Assembly (NCBI RefSeq): GCF_002858935.1
Contig: NZ_PJRT01000001.1
Span: forward strand, 1 to 64,000
Length of the DNA stretch: 64,000 nucleotides
Direction of reading: 5' to 3'
Origin: Pantoea endophytica
Lineage (GTDB): Bacteria; Pseudomonadota; Gammaproteobacteria; Enterobacterales; Enterobacteriaceae
This document shows positions 31,620 through 41,544 of this stretch, in pieces; the stretch's first letter is position 1, and each line of letters starts with the position of its first letter. The translations under genes were made by a program, and so were the position numbers. The notes under the pieces were generated by a model. The model was not told the DNA's origin. It made no database searches and saw only the letters and a list, made by a program, of their open reading frames with translations.

Positions 31620-33128
31620 ATGACTACTGATAAAAAATATATAGTTGCACTCGATCAGGGCACAACCAGCTCACGCGCCGTGGTGCTTGATCATGATGCC
31701 AACATCGTTGCGGTTTCTCAGCGCGAATTTACCCAGATCTACCCGAAAGCGGGTTGGGTGGAACATGACCCAATGGATATCTGGGCGTCACAAAGCTCGA
31801 CGCTGGTGGAAGTGCTGGCGCACGCCGATATTAACTCCGATCAAATCGCGGCGATTGGTATCACCAACCAGCGTGAAACCGCCATCGTGTGGGATAAAGA
31901 GACCGGCAAACCGGTTTACAACGCTATCGTCTGGCAGGATCCGCGCACCGCAGATTACTGTAACAAACTGAAGAAAGAGGGTCTGGAAGAGTACATCCAG
32001 CACACCACCGGTTTGGTGATTAACCCGTACTTCTCCGGCACCAAAGTGAAGTGGATTCTTGACCACGTTGAAGGCGCACGTGAGCGTGCAAAACGCGGCG
32101 AACTGCTGTTCGGTACCGTTGATACCTGGCTGATTTGGAAAATGACGCAGGGACGTGTGCACGTCACCGATCACACCAACGCCTCACGTACCATGATGTA
32201 CAACATCCACAAGCTGGAGTGGGATGAGCGCATGCTGGAGATCCTCGATATCCCGCGTGAAATGCTGCCAGAAGTGAAAGGATCTTCCGAAGTGTACGGC
32301 CAGACCAACATTGGTGGTAAAGGCGGTACGCGTATTCCTATCGCCGGAATCGCCGGTGACCAGCAAGCGGCGCTGTATGGCCAGCTGTGCGTACAACCGG
32401 GTATGGCGAAAAACACTTACGGCACCGGCTGCTTTATGTTGATGAACACCGGCACCGAAGCCGTGACGTCTACGCACGGCCTGCTGACCACCATCGCTTG
32501 CGGCCCACGCGGCGAAGTGAACTATGCGCTGGAAGGTGCGGTGTTTATCGGTGGTGCGTCGATTCAGTGGCTGCGCGATGAGATGAAGCTGATCAGTGAT
32601 TCAACCGACTCTGAATACTTCGCGTTGAAAGTGAAAGACACTAACGGCGTATATATGGTGCCGGCCTTCACCGGTTTGGGCGCGCCTTATTGGGACCCGT
32701 ATGCACGCGGCGCGATTTTCGGTCTGACGCGCGGTGCGAACGCTAACCACATCATCCGTGCCACGCTGGAGTCGATTGCTTACCAGACGCGCGATGTACT
32801 GGAAGCGATGCAGAACGATGCCGGCACCCGCCTGCAGTCACTGCGCGTGGATGGTGGTGCGGTCGCCAACAACTTCCTGATGCAGTTCCAGTCTGACATT
32901 CTCGGCACGCGCGTTGAGCGTCCGGAAGTGCGTGAAGTCACGGCGATGGGTGCGGCGTATCTGGCTGGCCTGGCCGTTGGCTTCTGGGGCGACCTGGAAG
33001 AAGTTCGCGCTAAAGCGGTGATTGAGCGTGAGTTCCGCCCAAGCATCGAAACCACCGAACGTAACGTCCGTTATGCGGGCTGGAAAAAAGCCGTCGCTCG
33101 CGCCAAAGCGTGGGAAGACGAAGAGTAA
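31620..33128 (+). CDS. glpK: Glycerol kinase
   Basis: Phosphorylates glycerol to glycerol-3-phosphate, trapping it in the cell. The 502 aa equal E. coli GlpK. FGGY-kinase signatures are seen: [15 protein letters not shown] at the N-terminus, [17 protein letters not shown], and the ATPase [11 protein letters not shown]. The IIA-Glc-binding surface around residue 475 (PSIETTERN) is kept, so inducer exclusion is likely. It starts 30 bp after glpF. Confidence 0.98.
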   Translation: MTTDKKYIVALDQGTTSSRAVVLDHDANIVAVSQREFTQIYPKAGWVEHDPMDIWASQSSTLVEVLAHADINSDQIAAIGITNQRETAIVWDKETGKPVYNAIVWQDPRTADYCNKLKKEGLEEYIQHTTGLVINPYFSGTKVKWILDHVEGARERAKRGELLFGTVDTWLIWKMTQGRVHVTDHTNASRTMMYNIHKLEWDERMLEILDIPREMLPEVKGSSEVYGQTNIGGKGGTRIPIAGIAGDQQAALYGQLCVQPGMAKNTYGTGCFMLMNTGTEAVTSTHGLLTTIACGPRGEVNYALEGAVFIGGASIQWLRDEMKLISDSTDSEYFALKVKDTNGVYMVPAFTGLGAPYWDPYARGAIFGLTRGANANHIIRATLESIAYQTRDVLEAMQNDAGTRLQSLRVDGGAVANNFLMQFQSDILGTRVERPEVREVTAMGAAYLAGLAVGFWGDLEEVRAKAVIEREFRPSIETTERNVRYAGWKKAVARAKAWEDEE

Positions 33129-33139
33129 CATCCTGCTGA

Positions 33140-33165
33140 CCCGCGGTGCCCTGCCGCGGGTTTTT
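33140..33165 (+). terminator. Terminator between glpK and glpX
   Basis: Stem CCCGCGG / CCGCGGG (33140-33146 and 33154-33160) is followed by five T. Read-through into glpX is known in E. coli; this hairpin may make it partial. Confidence 0.75.
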
Positions 33166-33224
33166 CCCCCGTCCCGCTTCCCCGCTGTGTTAAACTGCCT
33201 GCCTGTTTTTTGTCAGGTGCCACC

Positions 33225-34235
33225 ATGAAACGAGAACTCGCGATTGAATTTTCCCGCGTGACTGAAGCCGCCGCTCTGGCGGGCTATCACTGGTTAGGAC
33301 GCGGCGATAAAAATGCGGCCGACGGCGCAGCCGTTCACGCCATGCGGATTATGCTCAACACTATTGATATCGATGGCCAGATTGTGATTGGCGAAGGCGA
33401 AATCGACGAAGCGCCGATGCTGTATATCGGTGAGAAAGTCGGTACCGGCCGTGGCGACGCGGTGGATATCGCGGTCGATCCGATTGAAGGCACACGCATG
33501 ACGGCGATGGGCCAGGCCAATGCGCTGGCGGTGCTGGCGGTTGGTGATAAGGGCAGTTTCCTGCACGCACCTGATATGTACATGGAAAAGCTGATTGTTG
33601 GACCGGGCGCACGTGGCGCCATCGACCTCAATCTGCCGCTTGATATCAACCTGAAAAACATCGCGCTGGCATTGGGCAAACCGCTCAGCCAGTTAACGGT
33701 ATCGATTCTGGCCAAGCCCCGCCACGATGCGGTGATTGCCCAGCTGCAGCAGCTCGGCGTGCGCGTGTTCACCTTCCCGGATGGCGATGTCGCGGCCTCG
33801 ATTCTGACCTGTATGCCGGATAGCGAAGTGGATGTGATGTACGGCATCGGCGGCGCGCCGGAAGGTGTGGTGTCGGCGGCCGTGATCCGTGCGATGGACG
33901 GCGACATGCAGGCACGCCTGCTGGCGCGTCACCAGGTGAAAGGGGATAGCGAAGAGAATCGTCGTCTGGGCGAGAATGAACTGCAACGCTGCGCCGAGAT
34001 GGGCATTGAAGCGGGTCAGGTACTGAAGCTGGATCAGATGGCGCGCAACGATAACGTTATCTTCGCGGCCACCGGCATCACCACCGGCGATTTGCTGAAA
34101 GGCATCACGCGTAACGGCAACATCGCCACCAGCGAAACCCTGCTGGTGCGCGGTAAATCGCGCACCATTCGCCGCATCCAGTCAATCCACTATCTGGATC
34201 GCAAAGACGCGGCGCTGCATCAATTTATCCTGTAA
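33225..34235 (+). CDS. glpX: Fructose-1,6-bisphosphatase, class II
   Basis: Mg/Mn-dependent, lithium-sensitive phosphatase for gluconeogenesis from glycerol. The protein is 336 aa like E. coli GlpX. Metal-site motifs GEGEIDEAPM, DIAVDPIEGT and GIGGAPEGV are intact. The ATG at 33225 (MKRELAIEFS) aligns with E. coli; an in-frame start 15 bp upstream is rejected. Its last 11 bp overlap the end of convergent emrD. Confidence 0.97.
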   Translation: MKRELAIEFSRVTEAAALAGYHWLGRGDKNAADGAAVHAMRIMLNTIDIDGQIVIGEGEIDEAPMLYIGEKVGTGRGDAVDIAVDPIEGTRMTAMGQANALAVLAVGDKGSFLHAPDMYMEKLIVGPGARGAIDLNLPLDINLKNIALALGKPLSQLTVSILAKPRHDAVIAQLQQLGVRVFTFPDGDVAASILTCMPDSEVDVMYGIGGAPEGVVSAAVIRAMDGDMQARLLARHQVKGDSEENRRLGENELQRCAEMGIEAGQVLKLDQMARNDNVIFAATGITTGDLLKGITRNGNIATSETLLVRGKSRTIRRIQSIHYLDRKDAALHQFIL

Positions 34236-35421
34236 TCGCCTGCTTGCCGCTCTCCGGATGACGTGAGAGCGGCCACCAGCACAGCAGCATCACCAGCGAC
34301 GTCGCGAACATCAGCATGCCAAGGCTGGATTGATCGTGCTGCGGCAACAGCGCAGAAAGCCACGCCACCACGCCGGAACCGAGATTCTGCAAGCCTCCGA
34401 TTAACGCACCCGCGCTGCCCGCCAGCCACGCATATGGCTCCATCGCGCCCGAGGTTGCCAGCGGAAACAGCATGCCCGCGCCAAAGAAGAACAGCGCAGC
34501 CGGCACCAGCAACGTCCAGATGTTCATCACGCCAAACCAGGCCGGAACCCACATCAGCAAGCCCGCTAACAGGCAGCTGTTCACGCCGTACCACATCAGC
34601 GTGTGCCAGGATTTCTGCTCACGTCCGGCAAACCAGGCGCCAAAGAACGCCGCCGGAATCGGCAGGATAAACAGGATGCTGACGGTTAATCCATCCAGCC
34701 CCAACACGCCGCCCATCAGCACGCCACAGCTGGCTTCAAACACCGCGATGCCCGCCAGCGCGCCAATCAGTAGCAGCAGATAACGCACAAAGTTGCCGTC
34801 GCTCAGCAAAGTGGCATAACGGCGCAGGAACGGCGTGGCGGGCGTATCCGCTGGACGCGTTTCCGGCAGCCAGCGCGCCATCGACGCGGTGACGCCGACG
34901 CACAGCAGCAGCAGGAAGGCAAAACAGGCGTGCCAGCCAAACAGATGCGTCAGCAGCGCGCCAATCACCGGAGCCAGCAGCGGGCTGACCAGAATGCCCA
35001 TATTAAGCAAGCTGTTCGCCTGGCGCAGCGCGATGCCGGAGTAGAGATCGCGCGGCATGGTGCGCGCCATCACGCCCGCCACGCCGGTACCTAAACCTTG
35101 TACCGCGCTGCCCAGCACCAAAATATCCAACGAGGGCGCGAACATAGCGATCAACGCGCCGACGGCAAAGATCGTCATGCCAATCAGGATCACCGGACGG
35201 CGGCCAAAACTGTCCGACAGCGGGCCGTAGATCAACTGCGATCCGCCGTAGGTCATCAGATAGGCGGCCATCACCTGCTGGATCGCCCCGCTGCGCACAT
35301 TAAGCGTTTCGGCCATGTGGGCCATGGCTGGCACATAGATGGTTTGCGCCATCTGCCCAACCGCCACCAGCACGATCAGCATGAATAACAGAAAGCGATT
35401 TTGCGTTTTACTTATCAACAT
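34225..35421 (-). CDS. emrD: Multidrug efflux MFS transporter EmrD
   Basis: Twelve-helix major-facilitator drug/proton antiporter, 398 aa. The sequence tracks E. coli EmrD closely (VLVAVGQMAQTIY, SLLNMGILVSPLLAP, SILFILPIPAAFFGAWFAGR, ALFFFGAGMLFPLATSGAM). The motif-A loop is PLSDSFGRRPVI. The ATG at 35421 is favoured because E. coli EmrD begins at about the same point; a TTG nine codons upstream is possible. In E. coli emrD maps elsewhere, so its place between glpX and fpr is a rearranged junction. The 35422-35704 gap to divergent fpr shows nothing further. Confidence 0.94.
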   Translation of the reverse strand: MLISKTQNRFLLFMLIVLVAVGQMAQTIYVPAMAHMAETLNVRSGAIQQVMAAYLMTYGGSQLIYGPLSDSFGRRPVILIGMTIFAVGALIAMFAPSLDILVLGSAVQGLGTGVAGVMARTMPRDLYSGIALRQANSLLNMGILVSPLLAPVIGALLTHLFGWHACFAFLLLLCVGVTASMARWLPETRPADTPATPFLRRYATLLSDGNFVRYLLLLIGALAGIAVFEASCGVLMGGVLGLDGLTVSILFILPIPAAFFGAWFAGREQKSWHTLMWYGVNSCLLAGLLMWVPAWFGVMNIWTLLVPAALFFFGAGMLFPLATSGAMEPYAWLAGSAGALIGGLQNLGSGVVAWLSALLPQHDQSSLGMLMFATSLVMLLCWWPLSRHPESGKQAITG

Positions 35422-35704
35422 GGAACAAAATGTCTGCCTGAGAAACAAAGAATAAGCAGCACAAAACAGGCCGCCTCGGATTTATGGCGGCAAAAATATC
35501 AGGATTCAGTGACAAATCGAGAGGCGCAGGCAAAGCTGTATGTCTCAAGCCGTCAAGCTGTTTGTCCAGATTGTAAACCGCCCGCTACAGTTGCTGATCT
35601 GTGCGCTGCGTTTGTCGCTGAGAGCCCTTTGCCCGTGCATGGACTGGAAATCCGTTAGGCCGATGGCGATGATGTACCTAACTAAACAATATTAAGGAGC
35701 CAAC

Positions 35705-36451
35705 ATGGCAGAGTGGATCAATGCTGAAGTGAAAGAGGTAAAAAACTGGACCGATGCACTGTTCAGCCTGCGCGTTGCAGCGCCGATTGATACCTTTACC
35801 GCGGGACAATTTGCCAAGCTGGCTCTGGAGATTGACGGTGAGCGCGTGCAGCGTGCCTATTCGTACGTCAACGCGCCGCAGGATCCGCTGCTGGAGTTTT
35901 ATCTGGTCACGGTGCCGGAAGGCAAACTGAGCCCGCGTTTGCAGGCGCTGCAGCCCGGCGAGCAGGTGATGATCACTAAAGAGGCGGCGGGTTTCTTTGT
36001 GCTCGACGAAATTCCAGATTGCCAAACGCTGTGGATGCTGGCGACCGGCACGGCGATCGGCCCCTATTTATCGATCCTGCAACAGGGCGAAGATCTGGAT
36101 CGTTTCGACAATATTGTGCTGGTACACGCCGCGCGCTTCGCCAATGATCTGAGCTTCCTGCCCTTGATGCAGGCGTTGCAGCAGCGCTATCAGGGCAAGT
36201 TACACATCCAAACGGTGGTGAGCCGCGAAGAGATCGCCGGTTCGCTGCACGGCCGCGTACCGCAGTTGATTGAAAGCGGAGAACTGGAGCGTGCGGTTGG
36301 CTTGCCGCTGACGGCAGAAACCAGCCATGTGATGCTGTGCGGCAATCCACAGATGGTGCGCGATACCCAGCAGCTGCTCAAAGATACGCGTGAGATGCGC
36401 AAACATTTCAAACGCAAACCCGGCCACATGACCAGCGAGCATTACTGGTAA
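35705..36451 (+). CDS. fpr: Ferredoxin/flavodoxin-NADP+ reductase
   Basis: FAD enzyme that transfers electrons from NADPH to flavodoxin or ferredoxin. The 248 aa equal E. coli Fpr. FAD motif RAYSYVNAP, NADP motif ATGTAIGPYLSIL, and the C-terminal HYW aromatic that stacks on the flavin are visible. It belongs to the SoxRS regulon in E. coli; I could not resolve a soxbox in the upstream 250 bp. Confidence 0.97.
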   Translation: MAEWINAEVKEVKNWTDALFSLRVAAPIDTFTAGQFAKLALEIDGERVQRAYSYVNAPQDPLLEFYLVTVPEGKLSPRLQALQPGEQVMITKEAAGFFVLDEIPDCQTLWMLATGTAIGPYLSILQQGEDLDRFDNIVLVHAARFANDLSFLPLMQALQQRYQGKLHIQTVVSREEIAGSLHGRVPQLIESGELERAVGLPLTAETSHVMLCGNPQMVRDTQQLLKDTREMRKHFKRKPGHMTSEHYW

Positions 36452-36557
36452 TCGGCGCGGAGCGAATAATCTGAGATTTTTCCCAGTGTGGGTTTTGACT
36501 TTGCCCGGTAAAAACCGTTCTAATCGTGGGCTAAGTGAATGATTTAGGGCCGAAGCA

Positions 36558-37148
36558 ATGAATAACCTGCCAGTCGCGCTGCTGCTTGGCCTCGCACTGA
36601 CATTTCCCGCCTGGGCGGACGATGCACCCGCGTTGGATCGTAGCGATCATCTGCCTGCAGCGCCCTATCTGCTCGCGGGTGCGCCGACGTTCGATATGAC
36701 CGTTGCTCAGTTCCGTGAGAAGTACAACGCGGCTAATCCCAATGCATTGCTGCAGGAGTATCGCGCGATTGATAGTCGCGGCGATAAAAGCAATCTGACG
36801 CGTGCCGCCAGCAAAATCAGCGAAACGCTGTATGCCTCAACTGCGCTGGAGCAAGGCACCGGAAAAATCAAAACCCTGCAAATCACCTGGCTGCCGGTTC
36901 CCGGCCCCGATATGAAAGCCGCGCAGGCTCGCGCCATGGATTACATGACCGCCCTGCTGCGCTTCTTCATTCCCGGCTTGTCGCCTGAAGAGGGGCGTAA
37001 AAAACTCGATTCCCTGCTGAGCGCCGGTAAAGGTGCGCGCTATTTTGCCCGCACCGAAGGTGCATTGCGTTTCGTGGTGGCAGACAACGGCGACAAGGGT
37101 TTGACCTTCGCCGTTGAACCGATAAAACTGGCGCTCGCGACGCCCTGA
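36558..37148 (+). CDS. yiiQ: YiiQ family periplasmic protein (DUF1454)
   Basis: Function unknown. 196 aa with a Sec signal peptide (about residues 1-20, cleavage after AWA). Family blocks APYLLAGAPTFD, NLTRAASKI, LYASTALE, EGALRFVVADNG and LTFAVEPIKLAL match E. coli YiiQ. It lies between fpr and tpiA as in E. coli, though yiiR and yiiS are missing here. Confidence 0.92.
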   Translation: MNNLPVALLLGLALTFPAWADDAPALDRSDHLPAAPYLLAGAPTFDMTVAQFREKYNAANPNALLQEYRAIDSRGDKSNLTRAASKISETLYASTALEQGTGKIKTLQITWLPVPGPDMKAAQARAMDYMTALLRFFIPGLSPEEGRKKLDSLLSAGKGARYFARTEGALRFVVADNGDKGLTFAVEPIKLALATP

Positions 37149-37268
37149 TCGCACCGGCAAAAATGACGAAAAGCAAAGCCAGCAACACATTTGATCTCTA
37201 TACTGTCTCGCAGACATCGCTGCCCGATGGCAGCGCTATTTCATGAATCGCGTTATGCGGAGGAAAGA

Positions 37269-38036
37269 ATGCGACATCCACTGGTTATGGGTAACTGGAA
37301 ACTGAACGGTAGCAAGCAGATCACCAAAGAGCTGATTGAAGGCCTGCGCAAAGAGCTGTCTGGTGTTGATGGTTGTGGCGTCGCGATTGCACCGCCAGCC
37401 ATCTATCTGGACCTGGCGAAACACGCCATTTCCGGTAGCCACATTGCTCTGGGTGCTCAGAACGTTGACGTTAATCTGTCTGGCGCATTCACTGGCGAAA
37501 CTTCCGCAGACATGTTGAAAGACGTTGGCGCGAAATACATCATCATCGGCCACTCTGAGCGCCGCACCTACCACAAAGAGAGCGACGAGTTCATCGCGAA
37601 GAAATTTGCCGTAGTGAAAGAAGCGGGTCTGGTGCCGGTTCTGTGCATCGGTGAAACTGACGCAGAAAACGAAGCGGGCAAAACGGAAGAAGTGTGCGCA
37701 CGTCAGATCGACGCCGTGCTGGAAACGCAGGGCGCCGCGGCGTTCGAAGGCGCAGTCATCGCTTATGAGCCAGTTTGGGCTATCGGTACCGGCAAATCTG
37801 CTACGCCAGCGCAGGCTCAGGCGGTGCATAAATTCATTCGTGACCATATCGCGAAGAAAGATGCGGCTATCGCTCAGCAAGTGATCATTCAGTACGGCGG
37901 TTCGGTCAACGACAAAAACGCCGCTGAGCTGTTCACCCAGCCAGATATCGATGGCGCGCTGGTTGGCGGTGCTTCACTGAAAGCGGATGCTTTTGCGGTG
38001 ATCGTGAAAGCGGCAGCAGCAGCGAAAAACGCGTAA
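37269..38036 (+). CDS. tpiA: Triosephosphate isomerase
   Basis: Interconverts dihydroxyacetone phosphate and glyceraldehyde-3-phosphate. The 255 aa equal E. coli TpiA. Catalytic Lys11 (GNWKLNG), His in IIGHSERR and Glu in [11 protein letters not shown] are present, as is the phosphate-binding GGSV and GGASL. The ATG at 37269 has the Shine-Dalgarno GGAGG just upstream; the longer frame from 37191 is rejected. Confidence 0.98.
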   Translation: MRHPLVMGNWKLNGSKQITKELIEGLRKELSGVDGCGVAIAPPAIYLDLAKHAISGSHIALGAQNVDVNLSGAFTGETSADMLKDVGAKYIIIGHSERRTYHKESDEFIAKKFAVVKEAGLVPVLCIGETDAENEAGKTEEVCARQIDAVLETQGAAAFEGAVIAYEPVWAIGTGKSATPAQAQAVHKFIRDHIAKKDAAIAQQVIIQYGGSVNDKNAAELFTQPDIDGALVGGASLKADAFAVIVKAAAAAKNA

Positions 38037-38059
38037 CTTAGCGTTTAGGTGCAGATTAA

Positions 38060-38083
38060 GGCGGCTGATTAGCCGCCTTTTTT
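38060..38083 (+). terminator. Terminator after tpiA
   Basis: Stem GGCGGCT / AGCCGCC (38060-38066 and 38071-38077) with a GATT loop and six T. Confidence 0.9.
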
Positions 38084-38120
38084 ATTGGCCGCTATTAATT
38101 GCGCCCCTACGAAAAAAGGG

Positions 38121-38879
38121 TTATTGCGGCAATATGCTGCAGTTATGATCCTGCAGCTCTTCCGCCGAACCGCTGTTCAGTTTCAGCCAGTTACGTTCCA
38201 GCGCCAGCAGCGCTAAACGGCCATCCGGCAGCTGTGCCAGCGCCAGGCCATATTTCCCCATCTCGCTGCGCGCATGCGGCACTTCATCCGCCAGACGGAT
38301 AAACGCACTCTGCTGCGCCAGCTCTTGCTTAGAAAGCGCCCGCACCAGATAACCATGCTTACGCAGCGTTTCACTCTGCCACTGCGCATTCAGTCTCGGT
38401 GCCAGCGCATCCAGCTGCTGGCGCACATCCGGACGCAGACAGGAAATATGAATATGCAGCTGATTCTGCGTACGCCCGTATTGCGCATTGATGGCCAGCG
38501 ACAGCGCGCTATCGGGAATCGGCGCGCCGTGCCTTTGCGCCAGTAATGCGCGCTGTTGCCAGGCCTCGGCAAACAGATTTGGTGTAGCAGGTTCAAGAAT
38601 GATGGGACTTTCCATGCCGGTGATTTTTTCGATCGGCATCAGCAGATACTGCAACGGCCCGTTGAGATCTTTCAGCGTGACGTAACCCTGCGCGCTATTC
38701 ACCTGCTGGCATGGCGCTGGGTTGCCCGTCGCCGCCATATTCGGCACGCACTTTTCGCTGATGATCTGCCATAAGGCGTTAGAGTTTTTATGGAAATGGA
38801 TGGCGCCGGCGATCAGTCCGACAATCAACAGCACCAATAAAGCGGTAAGTAACTTCAGGGTACGACGACTGCCCTGCAT
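38121..38879 (-). CDS. cdh: CDP-diacylglycerol pyrophosphatase
   Basis: Hydrolyses CDP-diacylglycerol to phosphatidate and CMP at the inner membrane. 252 aa, one hydrophobic N-terminal anchor (about residues 9-27), then the HIT-like domain with the catalytic HIHISC block and conserved LKDLNGPLQYLLMP. The start at 38879 is chosen because GAGGA lies eight bases upstream; a longer frame to 38939 reaches the next gene. It is the left flank of the catabolic island; in E. coli sbp is its next neighbour. Confidence 0.93.
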   Translation of the reverse strand: MQGSRRTLKLLTALLVLLIVGLIAGAIHFHKNSNALWQIISEKCVPNMAATGNPAPCQQVNSAQGYVTLKDLNGPLQYLLMPIEKITGMESPIILEPATPNLFAEAWQQRALLAQRHGAPIPDSALSLAINAQYGRTQNQLHIHISCLRPDVRQQLDALAPRLNAQWQSETLRKHGYLVRALSKQELAQQSAFIRLADEVPHARSEMGKYGLALAQLPDGRLALLALERNWLKLNSGSAEELQDHNCSILPQ

Positions 38880-38942
38880 AGCCCGATTCCTCTGTTCATC
38901 ACCTGCCAGCATCCTCGCCTGGCAGGTGATGAAAGTCACGGA

Positions 38943-40241
38943 CTAATCCTCCGCGCCACGCAGGATGGCGTCGAGTTTTTCTGGCTGCAAACGAATCTGC
39001 GCTGCACGACGATGCGCCTGCATCCCTTCGGTACGGCTCTGGCGCACCGCAGGAGCAGCGATGGCGGCGATGCCCTGATCGTCAATCCATTGATGCGTGC
39101 AGGTTTTCAGATACGCACCGACCCACAATCCGCCGGTGTAACGTGCCGCCGCCATGGTGGGCAGCGTGTGGTTGGTGCCGCAGCATTTATCAGAAAACAC
39201 CACGCTGGCGTTTTGCCCGATAAACAGCGATCCGTAATTGCGGATGCGCGCCGCCAGCGCATGGGGATCGCGCGCATGGATTTGCAGATGCTCAGTGGCG
39301 ATCTCATCGGTGTACGCCACCATCGCATCCTCGTCGGCACAGAGAACAATTTCGCCCTGACGCTGCCACGCCTCACCAGCCGTTTTCGCCGTCGGCAAGG
39401 ATGCCAGCTGCGCCTCAATTTCCCGCAATGTTGCATGCGCCACGCGCTCGCTGGTGGTGGCCAGCCCAACACGCGTGCGCACGTCATGCTCCGCCTGCGC
39501 CAGCAGATCCGCTGCCAGCACGCGCGGATCAGCACTGTCATCGGCGACGATAAAGATTTCGCTCGGCCCCGCCAACGCATCAATACCCACTTTGCCAAAT
39601 ACCTGACGCTTCGCCTCATTGACGAAAGCGTTGCCCGGCCCGACGATCTTGTCCACCGCCGGCAGCGATGCGGTGCCGTATGCCATCGCGGCAATGGCCT
39701 GCGCACCACCAACTTTGAAAATGCGGTGCGCTCCGGCCAAGTGGCAAATTGCAATCATTGCCGGATGAGCGCCCGGCGGCAGACAGGCGATGATGTTATC
39801 GCAGCCCGCCACCACCGCTGGCACGATAGACATCACCGGCGCGGAGAGGATCGGATAGCGTCCGCCCGGCACATAGCAGCCCACGGTTTCAATCGGGATG
39901 ATGCGATGCCCCAGATGAACGCCCGGCAACGTCTCAATCTCCAGCGGCTGCAAGGTGGCGCGCTGCGCTTCGGCGAAGCGGCGCACCTGCGCAATGGCAA
40001 ACTCACTGTCCTGGCGGGTTTGATCGGCGAGTTGCGCCAGCGCCTGCTCGATCTCTGCTGCCGAAACTTCCAGCTGCTCCGGCGCGACACCATCAAATTT
40101 CTGCGAGTAATCACGCAGTGCCGCGTCTCCGCGCTGACGCACGTTGCTAATAATGTCGCTCACGGTGGCGATCAGGCTGGCATCCGCCTGCGCATCCTCG
40201 CCCGCGGCTTGCTTGATAAACTGCACGCGTTGTTTGCTCAT
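38943..40241 (-). CDS. HisD-like (histidinol dehydrogenase family) NAD-dependent dehydrogenase, copy 1
   Basis: 432-aa member of the histidinol dehydrogenase family. Residues matching the HisD active site are kept: the general bases Glu317-His318 (TEHLQ), the zinc-site QAEH, the Asp in [13 protein letters not shown], and a C-terminal His in EGMQAHRRAA. It is not in a his operon, so a catabolic role oxidising an alcohol to an acid is more likely, as for the HpsN-type sulfopropanediol dehydrogenases of the same family. The ATG (40241) overlaps the preceding gene's stop by 4 bp (ATGA). It differs clearly from copy 2 on the other arm. The substrate is unknown. Confidence 0.85.
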   Translation of the reverse strand: MSKQRVQFIKQAAGEDAQADASLIATVSDIISNVRQRGDAALRDYSQKFDGVAPEQLEVSAAEIEQALAQLADQTRQDSEFAIAQVRRFAEAQRATLQPLEIETLPGVHLGHRIIPIETVGCYVPGGRYPILSAPVMSIVPAVVAGCDNIIACLPPGAHPAMIAICHLAGAHRIFKVGGAQAIAAMAYGTASLPAVDKIVGPGNAFVNEAKRQVFGKVGIDALAGPSEIFIVADDSADPRVLAADLLAQAEHDVRTRVGLATTSERVAHATLREIEAQLASLPTAKTAGEAWQRQGEIVLCADEDAMVAYTDEIATEHLQIHARDPHALAARIRNYGSLFIGQNASVVFSDKCCGTNHTLPTMAAARYTGGLWVGAYLKTCTHQWIDDQGIAAIAAPAVRQSRTEGMQAHRRAAQIRLQPEKLDAILRGAED

Positions 40242-41392
40242 GCTTCCGTCTCCGCCAGTTGTCCCAATTTGATCTGCGCCAGCATCGCAAGGTGATCGTA
40301 AACCACCCATTCATCAACAATTTTGCCGTTCACCACGTGATAGTGGCTCATACCCATCACCAGCAGACGCTGTCCCGTTGGTTTACCCAACTCGCCGTAG
40401 CCAAGATGATGCCCTTCCATTACCCAGCGCACCGCCACTTTGGTGCCGCCCTCTTCACATGGATTGGAGCAGATATGCTGCGGCATCCATGCGCCGTCTG
40501 GGATCATGCCGATCAGCGCCAGCGTCTGATGGATCACCGATGCCTGACCATATAACTCTTTCATCAGTGGGCCGTGCCACTGCACATTGCTGGCGTAAAC
40601 CTCTTTCACTTTGCCCAGCATGCGTTTGTTGTAAATCTCGTGCAGCCAGCCCAGCACCTGTGCTTCGGTATCAGTGTGCGCCAGCGTGTAATCCGGATCG
40701 CTTTCTGGCGGATACTGGCCGAGCAGACGACGGTTTTCGCCAATCTCCGTCAGTCGGAAACCCTTATCAAACTGCTCTTTCGCCATGTTGTACGCGATCT
40801 GGTCGGTATCCAGCCCCAATTGACGCATCAGCGACATGTTGTCGCTCACCACCCATTCGCGGTAAATCTTGTTTTCCAGAATCATGCAGTCCGCCACGGT
40901 GCGCGTGGTGAAGGTGCGGTTGGTGGGTTTACCGTATTGGCTTGATTGTGTATGCCGGCCGCTACCGGTAACCAGATGCGAGGTGTAAAAACCGTCAACG
41001 TCGTTGCCGTTCCAGATCACCTGCGTTGCCATGCCGCGACGTTCCGGGAAGGCGACCAAACGTTGCAAGGTATCGAGCACCACTTGTTCACGGGTATAAA
41101 TGGTGCCCAATGCGTTGTATAACACGCAGTTATGGGTGTAATGGCTGTAGATCAGCCCGACATCGCGCTCATCCCAGATCTTGTGGGTACAACGCACAAT
41201 GTAATCAACGATATCGGTATAGCAGGGATCGAAACCGCGCATTGGCTGCACCCGCGCGCGGTTTTCTGGAACCAGATCGACAAAATCCCGTCGCTCAACC
41301 TGCAAAACCGGTTCGGCCTGGGTGCGTGCTGAGGTTTTTTCTGCGCTCTTTTCACTGGCGGTGGCTTTATTAGCCGTGTCCGTTGTAGACAT
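40238..41392 (-). CDS. Protein with two tandem SnoaL-like (NTF2-fold) domains, copy 1
   Basis: 384 aa, with no signal peptide. After a low-complexity Ser/Thr/Lys-rich N-terminus (about 1-45) come two SnoaL-like domains (about 60-200 and 235-375), each ending in the family pattern of a Met/His-Tyr-x-V strand followed by an Asp-Glu-Trp strand (SHYHVVNGKIVDEWVVYDHL). Such folds act as cyclases, isomerases or hydrolases. ATG at 41392 is preceded by AGGAG. A 152-bp gap separates it from the upstream gene, in which I see no operator. Homologous by eye to copy 2. Confidence 0.8.
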   Translation of the reverse strand: MSTTDTANKATASEKSAEKTSARTQAEPVLQVERRDFVDLVPENRARVQPMRGFDPCYTDIVDYIVRCTHKIWDERDVGLIYSHYTHNCVLYNALGTIYTREQVVLDTLQRLVAFPERRGMATQVIWNGNDVDGFYTSHLVTGSGRHTQSSQYGKPTNRTFTTRTVADCMILENKIYREWVVSDNMSLMRQLGLDTDQIAYNMAKEQFDKGFRLTEIGENRRLLGQYPPESDPDYTLAHTDTEAQVLGWLHEIYNKRMLGKVKEVYASNVQWHGPLMKELYGQASVIHQTLALIGMIPDGAWMPQHICSNPCEEGGTKVAVRWVMEGHHLGYGELGKPTGQRLLVMGMSHYHVVNGKIVDEWVVYDHLAMLAQIKLGQLAETEA

Positions 41393-41544
41393 AAACACTC
41401 CTGCTTTTGACGAATTAAGGGTGAGCGCGGTCCTCGCAATCAAGCGCTGCCGATTCACCCGGCTGAATTCAGGGTGCAGAACGCCGTCGGTAATTAAGGG
41501 ATTAATTGCCGTGACGTGATGCGTTATTTAAAAGTGCTGATTAA

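Noticed and set aside
38880-38942. Integration boundary with direct repeats at the left island edge
   Set aside because: No repeat matching the right edge (52530-52574) and no recombinase or tRNA could be found.
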